A DNA stretch of 64,000 nt from Notamacropus eugenii (lineage: Eukaryota; Chordata; Mammalia; Diprotodontia; Macropodidae), in assembly GCF_028372415.1 (NCBI RefSeq), contig NC_092875.1, forward strand, positions 190,741,522-190,805,521, given 5' to 3'. This document shows positions 1 through 12,125 of this stretch, in pieces. The notes below the pieces were generated by a model. It ran no database searches. It was not told the DNA's origin and saw only the letters and a list, made by a program, of their open reading frames with translations. The translations under genes were made by a program, and so were the position numbers. The stretch's first letter is position 1; every line of letters starts with the position of its first letter.

Positions 1-290
1 CAGTGAATATATCAAATATGTTCTTACCCTTCTATGACCAATCTGGATCCAGGACTCCATTGATCCATGACTTGAACATAAGGCAGGACCAGAGACTGAA
101 TGTCTTTTCTGCTGAGGACATACTGTGTCTCTCTTCCCTCACTTTTTCAGGGACTGAAAGTGAAATAAGTATTATCTTTGGTACTGGGGAAGGTCTCCTC
201 TTCTATGGCTCCACTTCATATCCTTGTTTCAGAGCTATAGAATGGCCAGCTTCTTTCCCTGACCATTTCTTTGTCCTTCATAGGCATTCA
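1..290. other. No recognised feature
   Basis: Ordinary AT-leaning sequence leading into an L2 fragment. The 97-codon open frame here has no similarity I recognise. Confidence 0.4.
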
Positions 291-580
291 CATTAACCCA
301 ACCCCTTCTGTGCTCCTATAGCCCCCTCCTCTATACAGTTACATTGTGCTTTCCAGAAACTCTGTTTATGAACATTGTCCTTCACAATAGACCTTTATCC
401 CTGCCTAGAAGTTACTTTTTATATATTTTTGTATTTATCATATGTGTGCATGTCACTTTACCCTAATAAAATATAAGCTCCTGAAGAGGAGGGACTATTT
501 GATTTTGTCTTTATGTGTCCGTTCATTCATTCGTTCATTCATTCACGGTACCTGGCACAGAGAAGTGTAAGTTCAATTGA
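291..580 (+). repeat. L2 LINE 3' end, plus strand
   Basis: Shows the usual L2 3' landmarks in degraded form: TAAGCTCCTGAAGAGGAGGGAC, then a CCTGGCACAGAG segment. An ATTC microsatellite at 521-544 interrupts it. Confidence 0.6.
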
Positions 581-956
581 ATGTGAGAAATTGTTCATAT
601 TTTTTGCTCTAATCATCTTATAAATGGTCACATACCCCAAGTAGATCAAAGATTTTTAAAAGGTTTTCTATATAATAAAATATTGATCATTGTATTTTTG
701 TGGTAAAGAAAAAACTAGGACAAATTGAAAATTTTTGAAAAAATTGGAAAACTTGAACAAATTGAAGTATATATATGTAATAGAAAATTATTATAAGAAA
801 CTTATTATAAAAAATTATAAGAACTTATAACTTATTATAAGAAATTATATGAGGAATTCAAAGAAACCTGGGAATACATGGATCAACTGATCCAGAAAGA
901 AATAAGCAGAACTAGAACAATATGCTTAATGACTGTAATAAGGTAAACACTAAAAG
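581..956 (+). repeat. AT-rich stretch ending in a short L1 fragment (about 845-945)
   Basis: 581-844 is very AT-rich without a recognised family. 845-945 reads like marsupial L1 near the ORF2 end (a GAATTCAAAGAAACCTGGGA stretch followed by CAGAAAGAAATAAGCAGAAC), plus orientation. Confidence 0.5.
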
Positions 957-1165
957 CAGCATGAGATATGGGGTAAAAGACTGGATTTAGAATCAGGAAG
1001 ACCCACGTTCAAATCTCTCAGACATTTACTAGTTGTATGATCCTAGGAAAACAATTTAATCTTTTCTGTGCCTCAGTTTCCTCATCTATAAAAAATGAGA
1101 ATTGGATTTGATGGCCTCTATTGTCCCTTCTAGATCCATATCTATTACTTTATTATTCTATGAAA
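957..1165 (+). repeat. tRNA-derived SINE, plus strand (THER/MAR kind)
   Basis: Contains an altered B-box region (GTTCAAATC), then the CORE-like CCTCAGTTTCCTCATCTAT and a tail with GATGGCCTCTATTGTCCCTTC and TTCTATGA, as in marsupial CORE-SINEs. Confidence 0.75.
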
Positions 1166-3009
1166 TCTGATTAATTGTAATGATCAATCTGGGGTCCATG
1201 TAACATGTATTTATTAATCATCATACCTTCTTCCTCATGGCATAAAGGTACAAATAATCTATGTCATTTGGTTTTACTTAACTGGGTTTTTTGGGGGGGT
1301 TGGTTGGGTTTTTTTTTTGTTGCTACTGAAGGGGCAGAGAGAGTAGGAGATGTCATTGGGGAAATGACTATGGTGTGCACACGCACACAATTTAATAGAG
1401 TAAATATGAAAAATAAAATATTAATTTTTTAAAGCTTAATAAAGAAAAAGAAGGTAAGCAATGGCCATGGGCAGAATCTAGCAATGGAATCCACATGGAA
1501 TAGAGAAATACACCAATATTACTAAAAAAACATAACCCATAGTACATACATTATTGAGTTCTGTATTCAAAGAACAACATGTTATCATTATTTCTAAATT
1601 GCTATCTAGTGTTTGTAGGGCATTATCCATTTCAGAAGTGTCTGTTCTACATTGTCAAAGTGAAAATGAGGATGAATATGGATAAAGCTGGGCACCAAAA
1701 AGGGTATGGTCAGGATTTCCAGACAGTAAGGTTTTATTCTTGAAAAGCAGGACAAAGAGTATAAAGTAATTTTTACATCCTTCCTTGGAAACAGGTTTGT
1801 GTCTGTCCTCTTTTATTCTGTAACTGTTAGCTGCTTTTGATTGGTTCACTGCTATATCATTTCCTACAAGTCCCTACGGGAATGTCATTGGAGGTCAATG
1901 GTGAAAGAAGGAGGGGAAGGAATAAAGATTATGCCCTCAGTGAAGTCAGATATGGAAAGGCTTAGCTTGTGGCTCAGGCTAATCTAATATAGGAGTTGCC
2001 AGGCTGGATGACCTGCAAGTGACTTGTGACTCATTCCTCTATGCTCTAGGGAGGATCTAGAAATCTAATTATGGCAGCAATAAAAATTAAAAACACCGCA
2101 AGAGAACAATCAAGAAAAAACACTGATATTAGAAACAATTTCTGTAAGACATCAGATAATTCTATATGTTCCCAGTCTATTCCTTGGAAAACTATAAAAT
2201 AGATTTTGTAATGTAGAAGGCTGTAAATGACAAGAACAAAATAAGTATCTTTGTCATTATTTCCTTTGTAAATAACCTTAAGTACCATAGAAGTTAAAGT
2301 GTAAAGCCACTGACTGAGCCCTTGTGGGCTCGTCCTAAAACATGTTAGCCATTACATGCATGAAGTTAGCTGTTACAGAGAGAGGTAAAGACTTACAGTG
2401 GAAAAATATAAGTCAAAAAGAAATTTAGTGGAATATTTTGCCATTGTTTCATGTCTTGGATGAGGTTAATACACTAACTATTGACATTAGGACATGACTG
2501 ACTCTATTTTTAGTCTGTTTAATGAATAAGATAATTAGCGCCACTTATTTCCATTGTTCTCATATCCTCTCACTGAAAATGACAGCATTTTCTGTCTTTA
2601 TTATTTTCTGAAGTGCCAAAACATATTAAATATTACAACTGAGTAAGACCTTCCTCTCTCACTAAAACCATTCTTACTCAACATATTTTCACGCCTACAC
2701 TATCAATACCAACCTATTTAAGCACTTGTGAAAAAATATTTTTTTCCTATATTTCTGCCTATAATTTTCTTTTTTAAAAAAAATAGTACAAAACCTTGAC
2801 TTGGTTTTCCTCTCCTTCAGAGAAAGTTTTCCTGGTACCATCACTTATTCAGGGCTTATAAAGGAACATATCTAACTTCTGATTCTTCAACCTATTATTA
2901 TTACGAATAAACGTTGGTTTCAAATTGACTTAAGATGATAATGGAGGACATATTTTATTTAATCTGATTTTCCCCTAAAAGGTTAGAAATGCTAAATTTT
3001 AATGATATA
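1166..3009. other. No recognised gene or clear repeat
   Basis: AT-rich sequence of 1.8 kb. 1650-1880 has features loosely like a decayed LTR (a CCAAT-like TGATTGG and an AATAAAG near 1920), but no paired ends. The open frames are 64-80 codons and unconvincing. Confidence 0.4.
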
Positions 3010-3277
3010 TTAGTTTTGTTTTTTTCAAATTACCTTTTCTTGACTATACATTAGAATAAATTTTTTGAAAAACAATATAGTGACATGCAGTTAGAATCAC
3101 AAAATTAACCACACCCTTTAACAGTGATTCTACTGCTAGAATTTTATCCTAAAATACCACAGCAAGAGGGGAAAATGGACTATTTGTGCAATGATATTCA
3201 TTGTTGTTTATTTTTAATAGCAAAAAATACAATAAAATAGAGATGGGTTGAATAAATTATAACACATTAATGTAATG
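3010..3277 (+). repeat. Older L1 3' end, plus strand, left part (continues at 5864-5960)
   Basis: Degraded L1 ORF2-to-3'UTR sequence: ACAGTGATTCTACTGCTAGA, then TGCAATGATATTCATTGTTG and AATAGCAAAAAATACAATAA, then TTGAATAAATTATAACACAT. A hAT MITE interrupts it after 3277. Confidence 0.55.
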
Positions 3278-3345
3278 CAGGGATTCTTAACCTGGAGTAC
3301 AGTAACTTATTTTTTAATATCTTGATAATTGAATTAAATTTTTTT

Positions 3346-5769
3346 CAATCACTGAAAGTCTTCCTTGTCTCACTCCCACCACACTGAGAAAACAAGAAGA
3401 AAACAATAGTGCTACAAACATGCATAGTTGAACGAAACAAATTCCCTCATTAGCTGTTTCCAAAATATATCTCAATTTGCATGCTTAGTCAATCATTTCT
3501 CTGTCAGGAGGTAGGTAATATGTTTGAACTTTAGTCTTAAGTCCTTTGGAATTATGTTTGGTAATTACATTGGTTAAAGTTCCTAATTAGGTTTTTCAAA
3601 GAGGTGTCTTCAGAAAGTTGTTGTAAAAAATGTTCTCCTGGTTCTTCTCGCTTCATTCTGTATCAGTTCATACAAGTCTTCCCAGGTTTCTTTAAAACTA
3701 TTCACTTCCTCATTGCTTTTAGTATAAGAATATTCCATCATATTCATATACTATAATTTTGGCCATTTTCCAATTGAGGAGGCAGCACTTCTATTTCCAG
3801 TTCCTTGCCCTGGCAAAAAGAACCCTTGTAAGTACTTTTGTACATATGGATGCTTTTGTTCTGTTTTCTTTGATCTCTTTGGGGTAGATATCTAGTAGCA
3901 ATATTGGTGGAACAGGACCAGCATTTCCCTAATGCAGCTTTTTTCTTCCCATTTTCAATACAGGGAGGTTTTATCTAAAGGAAGAGAAAGCTACAGACAG
4001 GATATGATTGGTCCTGGCTCCTCTGGTACAGCTTCCTTTTCTGTCCATGTCACTACACCCCAGCCAACATGGGGGTAGGCCTAGAGCAAAGCTATCTTTA
4101 GGACTAAATTGACCTTGGCTTTTTTTTTTTTTTTACTAAGCTTCCTGGTCATCTAAGGAAATAAAAAGTCCCAGGCAAACCCCTTGGACTTGATGGTTTT
4201 CTAAAACCTACTTGAGTGATGTTACTCTGTCTTGCTGACCAGATAGATATGTTTCCATATGGAGATCAGCAGGGTTAACATGTAGAAAAGTTAATTGCTT
4301 CTCTATTTTTGTCATATCTCCTTAGTGTGTTGGGGCAAAGTAAATCTCCTTGTGTTAAAAGTTCAATAATATATCAGTGTCTGATTTTGAACTAAGAGAG
4401 TACTGGCTTTAGAGTCATGCCCCCAGGAACTAGGTCACAGTTTAATAGATTTGGAGCCCTCACTCTAAATTACTTTCCAGAATGATTGTACTGGTTCATA
4501 GCTCCACCAACAGTGTACTAGTGTACCTATTTTCCCATTAGCTCTAGCAATTGTCATAGTTCTCTTTTGTCAACTTTGCCAAACTGATGAGCATGAGGGG
4601 GAACCTATGGCTTATTTTAATTTGCATTTCTCTAATTATCAGTGATTTGTAATTTTTTCATAATGTCATTGATAGCTTGGGCTTCTTTTGAAAAATGCCT
4701 ATTCACTTACTTTGACCATTTATCAATTGGAGAATGGTTCTTCTTCTTATAAATTTAAATAAATTCCCTACAATGCTTAAAAAGAAATTTTAATCAGAGA
4801 AATTTGCTTTAAATCTGTTTTCCCCCATGCATTGGTTTTATTCATGCAAAAACTTTTTTAATCTTATCCAATCAAAAATTGTTCATTTTACCTCTATGAT
4901 ACTCCTTTCTCTTTGGTCATGGACTCTTCCCCATCCATAGATCTGAGAGATAGTTTCTTCCTTGCTCCTCTAATTTTTTTTATAATGTCACCCTTTATGC
5001 CTATGTTATATACCCATTTGGAGCTGATCTTGGTCTACACTTAGTTTCTGCCAGACAGCTTTCCAATTTTCCTAAAAGTTTTTGTTGAACAATGCATTCT
5101 TGCCCCAGTAGCTGAGATCTTTGGACTTATAAAACATCAGGTTACTGTGCTTGTTTGCTTCTGTATATTGTGTGCTCAAACTGTTCCACTGATCAATCTT
5201 TATTTCTTAACCAGTACCAAATAGTCTTGATGAAGACAGCTTTATAGTATAGACAGAGATGGTCCTCTTCTATCCCCCCTTTATCACTATTTCCCTTGTG
5301 ATTCTTATCCTTGTGTTTCTCCAGATGAATTTTGTTATTATTTTTTCTAACTGCATAAACTAATCCTTTCATAGTTTGGTTAATATGACATTGAATAAAT
5401 TAATTAATTTGGGAAGTATTATACTTTTAATTTATTGACTTGGTCTACCCATTAGAGCAATTAATATTTCTCCAATTATTTAGAATTGTCTTTATTCATA
5501 TAAAGAGTGCTTTTTAGTTATGTTCATATATAGTTCCTATGTTTGTCTTGGTCCTCAAGTATTTTATAATTCCTTTTGTTATTTTAAATGGAATTTCTCT
5601 GTCTCTTCCTAATGGATTTTGTTGGTAATATACAGAAATTCTGTTGGGTTTTGTGGGTTTATTTTATAGCCTGAAACTTTGCTGAAGAAGTTAATTGTTT
5701 CAATTTGTCTTTTTAGTTGACTTAACTGTAATTCAATAAATTGGTTTTCTTTGTAGTACTATGCATTTT
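3346..5769 (-). mobile_element. L1 LINE, minus strand, 3'UTR and part of ORF2
   Basis: Read on the minus strand this is the 3' end of a marsupial L1. Antisense landmarks include TTCATACAAGTCTTCCCAGG, CCAATTGAGGAGGCA, CAACTCCACC-like and the ORF2 part with TGGTAATATACAGAAATTCT and CCTGAAACTTTGCTGAAGAA. It is 5' truncated near 5769 inside the MITE. No long frame survives, so it is old. About 520 bases at 3916-4436 do not belong to it. Confidence 0.8.
3916..4436. other. Unassigned insertion of about 520 bases inside the L1
   Basis: L1 sequence stops near GGTGGAACAGG and resumes near GTCACAGTTTAATAG. The material between is not L1. It has a run of 14 T near 4122 and an AATAAAA near 4160. It may be a decayed LTR or another element; I could not find matching ends. 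Confidence 0.4.
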
Positions 5770-5863
5770 AGTTGATTCATTTAAAACTTTATTCTGAGAA
5801 GGAACCCACAGGCTTTACAAGACTGCCTAAAGGATCTATGACACAAAAAGTTAAGAATTCCTG

Positions 5864-6639
5864 ATGTAATAGAATACTAAATATCCATAAAGACCACACA
5901 TTTGAAGGAGACTAGAATATACAAAGAGACATGAATGAAGCACAGAGACAGTTATGAACATTGACCACTGCTATGTAAAAACAACAACAAAAATAGATCA
6001 CACATAAAGTGAACTAAAGTTTGCAAAGCAACCTGCATTCATCATCTCATTGATATTCTTAATAGCCCTATGAGGTAGATGTAGACAAAATTCCAAATGG
6101 ACTTGGAAAGGGAAAAAGAAAAAATATATTTTTGGATATCTGTTACATCCCAATGTGATTCTAGGAATGCTATATGGTTGTAAAGAAAAAAATACCAAGT
6201 CTCTGAAGAATTAAGCTCTCAGATTCCTCAAAAGACAATGGAGAATTATTTCATGGATACATTACAGGTGAAGTAGACAACTAGCATTAACGCTATCATC
6301 AATTAAATGTTTTATGGGAAAAGGAGATGGATTAGTCATGAAATGAGCATGAGGAATACTAACACTGTATCAAAGGAACTAGGAAGATCCCCAGCACAGA
6401 ATGCCCTGTGGAAGATTTTGGAGAGATTCTGGGATGAGAAGATCTGAATGGATTGGGAACTGCCCTAGCAGAGGAAGTCCCCTCTATGAGATCTCAGATC
6501 TATTAAAAGAGCTTCTTTTCATTTGTTTGGTTTTCTTTTTATTAAATGCTAAGAGTTGAGTCAAAGATTTTATTTTCTACTTTATAGACCTACTCAATCT
6601 TTTGTCTTTTCTTCACAGATATTATATTTAGAATAATTT
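5864..6639 (+). other. Rest of the older L1 (to about 5960), MIR-like piece, then unassigned
   Basis: 5864-5960 continues the plus-strand L1 interrupted at 3277. 6005-6090 resembles a MIR fragment (CTCATTGATATTCTTAATAGCCCTATGAGGTAG). The remainder shows no recognised feature. Confidence 0.4.
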
Positions 6640-7760
6640 TTTATTTTTATTTTATTAAAGTTATTTATTTTTAATTTACAACATTCAGTTCCACAAGCTG
6701 CTGAGTTCCAAATTTTCTCCCCCTCCTTCCTGTGCTCCCTCCCCAAGACACAGTGCAATCTGATAAAGGCTCTACATACACATTCACATTAAACATATTT
6801 TCACATTAGTTATGTTGCAAAGAATTATAACCAATGGAATAAACCACAAGGAAAAAGAAACAAAACAAAACAAAAGAGAGAGAGAGAGCAAATAGTCTGC
6901 TTCGATCTGCATTCAGACGCCATAATTCTTTCTCTGGATGTGGATGGCATTTTCCATCATGAGCTTTTTGGAATTGTTTTAGAATCTTGCATTGCTGTGA
7001 AGAATCAAGTCTATCAAACGTAGTCACAATATGGCTGCAACTATGTACAATATTCTCCTGGTTTTGCTCCCCTCATTCAGCATCAGTTCATATATGTCCA
7101 GGTTTTTCTGAAGTCCACCTGCTCATCATTCCTTACAGTACAATTGTGTTCCATTACATTCATATATCATAACTTGTTTAGCCATTCCCCAATTGATTGG
7201 CACTCCCTCAATTTCCAATTCTTTGCCAAGACAAAAAAAGTTGCTATAAATATTTTTGCATGTGAGTCTTTTCCCCATTTGTATGATCTCTTTGGGATAC
7301 AGCCCTAGAAGTGGTATTGCTGGGTAAAAGGGTGTGTATATTTTTATAGCTCTTTGGGCATAGTTACAAATAGCTCACCAAAATGGTTGGATCAATCCAC
7401 AACTCCATCAACAATGAATTAGTGTTCCAATTTTCCCACATCTTCTCCAGCATTTATAATTTTCCTGTTTTGTCATATTAACCAATCAGACAAGTGTGAT
7501 GTGATACCTAAAATTTGTTTTGGTATGCATTTCTCTAATCAATAGTGATTTAGAGCACTTTTTCATATGACTATAGATAGTTTTAATTTCTTCCTCAGAA
7601 AACTGCCTGTTCAAATCATTTCACCATTTATCAGTTGGGGAATTACTTATATTCTTATAAATTTGACTCAGTTCTCTATACACTTTAGAAATGAAGCCTT
7701 TGTCAGAGATACTGGTTGTAAAAAATTCTTTACCAGTTTTCTACTTCCCTCTTAATTTTG
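6640..7760 (-). mobile_element. L1 LINE 3' end, minus strand, about 1.1 kb
   Basis: Antisense of the marsupial L1 3'UTR and ORF2 end. It begins with AATTTACAACATTCAGTTCC, has a purine-rich tract at 6840-6890, and continues through the ATGGTTGGATCAATCCACAA and GATTTAGAGCACTTTTTCAT landmarks. It is 5' truncated near 7760. The small open frames across it are remnants. Confidence 0.9.
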
Positions 7761-7854
7761 CTTGTGTTTAGAGTAATTTTAAAGCAATACCATTGTTTTG
7801 CTTCACTGTACCCCCTCTTTCTTTCCCCCTTCTCAAATATTTACTCTATCTTAG

Positions 7855-8115
7855 TGGATACCTGTGGATACCTTAGTGGATTACCTGTAATCAGGAAGAC
7901 CTGAGTTTTCTTTCTTCTCCAGAAAAATTTTTGGCTATGAGACCCTGTGAAAGTCACTTAAACTCTCTCAGCCTCAGTTTCCTGACCTGTATATTAAGGA
8001 TAACAATATTACCTATTTCACAGGGTAATTATGTGGCTTAAATGAAATAATATATGTATATAAAGTGTTTTACAAACCTTAAAGCACATGTAAACGCTAA
8101 CTACAATGATGGTGA
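7855..8115 (+). repeat. THER/MIR-type CORE-SINE, plus strand
   Basis: AATCAGGAAGACCTGAG, then AAGTCACTTAAACTCTCTCA, CCTCAGTTTCCTGACCTGTA and the GTGTTTTACAAACCTTAAAG tail of the marsupial CORE-SINE. Confidence 0.75.
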
Positions 8116-8470
8116 TGGTGGTAATAATGATGACTATTCTTATAAATTTATCTCCTTTTAAAAGATAGCAGCATTGGAAGTGGGGATGCCCCTTTCTCTC
8201 ATATGATCCTAGAAGACCTGTTTCAGCTATAGGTCCACTTTTACTCAAAACCATATCTCAGCAATCCTGCCAATGTGTTACTTTTACTAACTAGAGAAAA
8301 AGTGCAATTAGTTAAAAGAAAAGTAATTTAATGAACTAGTAGAGTAAGAAAAGTATCAATAGAATGTTTTCTATACATACCCATTCATGAAAAGAATAGA
8401 CATACCAAGGGAGGCATGCATGTGGCCAGGGTACACACATAGTGGCCCAATTCACTCTTCTGATAATATA
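8116..8470. other. No recognised feature
   Basis: Nothing recognised in this stretch. Confidence 0.4.
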
Positions 8471-9375
8471 GGCAAGTCAATGTCTTCTAGTGATGTCCCA
8501 CTGGACAGCTCCTGACTCAAGGAGCTCATAGTCTAATGCAGAAAGCAATATGCAAACAATTATGAACAAACAAGCTGTATATGTGATAATCCGGGAATAA
8601 TCAACAGAGGGAAGGCATTAAGGGAAATCAGGAAAGGCTTCTTGTAGAAGGTGGAATTTTTAGCTGGGTAGTCAGGAGGTAAAGTCAGGAGGTAGCGATG
8701 AGGACAAAGAGAATTCCTGACGGTGAGGACAGTTGGTGAAAATGCATTAAGTTGGGAGATGGAATGTTTTGTTTAAAGAACAGCAAGGAGGTCAATAGCA
8801 CTGGATTGCAGAGTACTATTGAAAGAAATACAGTATAAGCAGATTAGAAAGGTAGGAAGGGATTAGGTTATTAAGGGCTTTGATCACCAAGCAGAGTATT
8901 TCACATTTGATGCTTAAAGTGCTAGGATGTCACTGGCAATTTGACAGCTGAATGAAGAATGCAACAGAGAACAGAGAAACTTGAGGCAGAAAAACTAAAA
9001 AATGGGCTTTTACAATAATCCAGTGACAAAGACCAAGCTGGTGGCAGTGTTAAAGAAGAGAAGGGGGTGTAGAGCAAAAATTTACCAAGATACAATTAAC
9101 AGACTTTGGCAACAATTCGATAGAGAGGTTGAAAGAGGGAGAAAGAGTATTCAGGATGACACCTAGGATTTAAGCTTGTGTCACTGGGAAGATGGTGGTA
9201 CTCTCAACGATAACAGGAGAAAGGAGAGGGTTTGGTAGGAAAGATAATGACCTCAGTTTTGGACATGTGGAGTTTACGATGTCTACCAGACATCCACTTC
9301 AAAATGTCCAATGCACATTTGGAGATGCCAGTCTGTGAGAGAAGAAAGATAGAAGTTGATGGTAAGGATACATAG
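8471..9375 (-). repeat. L2 LINE, minus strand, 3' 0.9 kb
   Basis: On the minus strand it shows L2 3' landmarks in order: a segment rich in GACATC/TTTGGACATG near 9280, CCTGGATTATTGTAAAAG-like near 9015, CAAAGCCCTTAATAACCTA near 8880, and GACTATGAGCTCCTTGAG at the end near 8520. Divergent and without long frames. Confidence 0.7.
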
Positions 9376-9504
9376 ATCACATAAGGGTTTTTTTTTGGGG
9401 GGGGGGGGGACAGGTAGTTAACGGAAAGAATGAGATTTAAGAATATGCCTCTTTTGGACATCAACTGATTTGCACCTTGCAAGGATATTGCGCTTCTGCA
9501 CTGC
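9376..9504. other. No recognised family; contains a G homopolymer
   Basis: A short link with a T run and a G run near 9391-9409, followed by sequence I cannot assign. Confidence 0.4.
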
Positions 9505-9660
9505 TCAGTCAATCAGAATTTATTAAGCACCTACCATGTGCCAGGCACCGTGTGAAGAGCTAAGACACAAATACAAATAAAAACAAAGACAGCACCTGCC
9601 CTCAAGGAGCTTATCATCTTATGGTGAAGACAACACACAAAAAGAAACTGAAAATCAAAG
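9505..9660 (-). repeat. MIR/L2-type 3' end, minus strand
   Basis: AATTTATTAAGCACCTACCA, TGTGCCAGGCACCG and CCCTCAAGGAGCTTATCATC are the antisense of an L2-mobilised SINE or L2 tail. Confidence 0.7.
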
Positions 9661-10479
9661 GGAGGAAGGAAAGAAGGTACCCAACAAAGGGGTCGCTGCT
9701 ACAAGATGCCATTACCAAAAAAGAGAATGAATTAAGAAATTTGCTGCACCCTTCAAGAGGTACAAGAAAAATAAAAGGTTGAAGAGAGAACATTTTTCTC
9801 AGAGTCGATTGCTTGTTTTTTAAAGTCTTCCACCCTCAACAGCTTTTCCTGACCCTTTTATGCACAAATGGACCTTGAGTGATAGGTCCTAAAGGGACAT
9901 ACCTTTCCAAAATCTCATGTAAGTGTCATAGGACTCTTACATCTTATAATTCCCTTAATGAAGGAATGGGACTTTATCAAAGAACCTCTATCAATACCCC
10001 CTTTACATTTACTTATATTAGTAATTTTTATATTACATTATATGTATATATATATGTACATATATATATATATAATATTCATAACCTTGAAGTCCACTTC
10101 CAACAATTTTTAAAATTCTTTCCTCCTCTTCTTAACCATAATTGATTGGCTGAGTATGGCAATCTGGTCAGCCTGCCACAGTACCTTTAATACAATGCTG
10201 GAATTTAAGGTTTCAGTCATTCCAGCAAGGGGTAGTTTAATGGTTATAATACTGGACAGGACCCAAAGGTGTATAACTTATTACTTACTCCAGACCTAAT
10301 TCACTCTATGACCTCAAATATGTCACTTAATGGATTCTAGTTTCTCCATTGCCTGACCACTAAGAGAGTATGCTGACCATTAAGAAAAGCAATAGCTCAA
10401 ATCTTATATGGCTTTTTCCCAGCCTATGAACAGAAGCTAACAATAGGAAATTTTGAAATGAAAAATATTAAAGGATATG
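9661..10479. other. No recognised gene; AT microsatellite at 10039-10076
   Basis: AT-rich sequence with a TA/TATG simple repeat at 10039-10076. Nothing else identified. Confidence 0.4.
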
Positions 10480-10701
10480 CCGCTGTTGTTGCTGAGTTGT
10501 GTCCAGCTCTTCGTGACCCCATTTTGGGGTTTTTGCCATTTCCTTCTCCAGCTCATTTTGCAGATGAGGAAAATGAGGCAAACAGGGTTAAATTACTTGC
10601 CCAGGGTCACATATATAATGCATGCCTGAGGTCAGATTGGAACTCACGTCTTCCTGATTCCAGACCCAGTGTTCTATCTGCTGCACCACCTACTTGCCCT
10701 C
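10480..10701 (-). mobile_element. MAR1-like tRNA SINE, minus strand
   Basis: Reads GTTGCTGAGTTGTGTCCAGC, CTTCGTGACCCCATTTTGGG, CAGATGAGGAAAATGAGGCA, CCAGGGTCACAT and GATTGGAACTCACG; the tRNA-like head is at the right end, hence minus. Similar 9-mers flank it (AAAGGATAT and AAAGGTATA), a possible target duplication. Confidence 0.85.
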
Positions 10702-10719
10702 ATGAAAGGTATAATGCTT

Positions 10720-10880
10720 GTCAGTACTTAATAACGCCATCATTCATTTTCACAAGCTTGTTTTTACAATCATTTGCACATACTGTCTTTGGCTTCTTTT
10801 TATATCCCTAGCACTTAGCACAGTTCCTGGCACATAGTAGGTGCTTAATAAATATTTATGGACTGAATGACTGATTTCCC
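10720..10880 (+). repeat. L2 LINE 3' end, plus strand
   Basis: CACTTAGCACAGTTCCTGGC, ACATAGTAGGTGCTTAATAA and GACTGAATGACTGA give the typical L2 3' terminus. Confidence 0.8.
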
Positions 10881-12125
10881 AGCTCAACTCTGTCAAATTT
10901 GGTTGATTTGATCCCAAATGCACTTGGATGGGTTTTCTTTCCCCATAACACTATCCTAGTTTTTAACCAAGTAAATCTTTTTTTGGCTTTTGTCTCAGAG
11001 GAAGGAAGGTGTATTTAAAGGACCTGGATTGAACTAATCCTTGTGTAACCAAGTTCTGGAGCATTCACACACTCCCATCAACTTGCTTAGTTGATGCAAT
11101 TCTCTACTAGGAGAGACTGAAAACTTGCTTCCAGAAGAGTTGTTATAATATGGAATACAAATGTCATATAGAGATTATGGAACATGTGGGACATTCTGTA
11201 ACTGCTTCTGATTGGCTAGCCATGTGTTAGAGGAGCTCTTTGAGGAGGCATCCAAAATCATTGAGCAGTTTCAACCACTTCTTTGTCTCATTCACTTTTT
11301 TTGCCTTCAGTTGATGACTCCTTAAGACACAGATCCAATAAAGGAAATAGAGTCTCTAACTTTTAGAGTTTTGAAACATAGAAGAAATAGCCGTAAAAAT
11401 CCGATCGTCAGAGTTCAAGTTGATTTTTCACTACCAATACAGTATTGATGCTCCAAGGATGAAGGAGTGACCTGTGAGAGTGACTTTTAGGACTCCAGTT
11501 CATCTGAAGTTAAGACCAAGGTGGTATATAGTAGAATATGTTGTTACTGACCTCTCCCCCAAAAAAGACTACAGGAAATGTTTACACATTTGCTTTTGCA
11601 AATGTACAAATCTTTGAAATACATTTCCTTTTGTAAAAGCTAATGTGATTAATTGATTCAATGGACCTAGGGGACTAAAAACTGACCTACAGAAATGGGG
11701 AGGATATAGATTACAGGAACTCAAGCACCTAGTAGTAGGCCAATCCCCCAGAAACACCCTCCAGGGACCCTGAAGGGCAGATGTAGCAGCCTGGCTCCTA
11801 AAAAGGGAATCAGAAGACCTTGGCTACATCTTTATCCCTTTAAGTTAAAGTTATGTGAGCATCTGCAGGGGTGTTGGAGGTGTTCTTGAGATCCAGTAGG
11901 TCCAAGAATTGCTCATGCAATTTTATTAGCACTTGGTTGAGCACCTGAAATTACAATGATTTAAACAAGATACTATTAAGAAACTGTTATGATACATAAT
12001 TGTTACTCAATTAACATCGCTTCTAAATAATTTGCATTGTGGGCTTATTTGCATGATTTTTTAAAATAAATGTTAGTCCCTGGGAACACTACAGAATGAG
12101 GTGATGTGCTTTTACCCACTTCAAC
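10881..12125. other. No recognised gene or repeat
   Basis: 1.2 kb of mostly single-copy-looking sequence. A CCAAT-like CTGATTGG near 11208 and the 62-codon frames are not enough for a call. Confidence 0.4.

Larger units (their letters stand above)
3278..5863. mobile_element. hAT-type MITE split by an L1 (MITE parts about 3278-3345 and 5770-5863)
   Basis: The left end reads CAGGGATTCTTAACCTGGAG and the right end AAAAGTTAAGAATTCCTG, imperfect terminal inverted repeats. The flanking 8-mers ATGTAATG (3270-3277) and ATGTAATA (5864-5871) match at 7 of 8, the 8-bp duplication expected of hAT elements. A related unsplit copy lies at 52782-52993. The centre is occupied by an antisense L1. Confidence 0.75.

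Noticed and set aside
1650-1930. Possible solo LTR
   Set aside because: It has a CCAAT-like and an AATAAA-like signal, but no matching ends, duplication or second copy.
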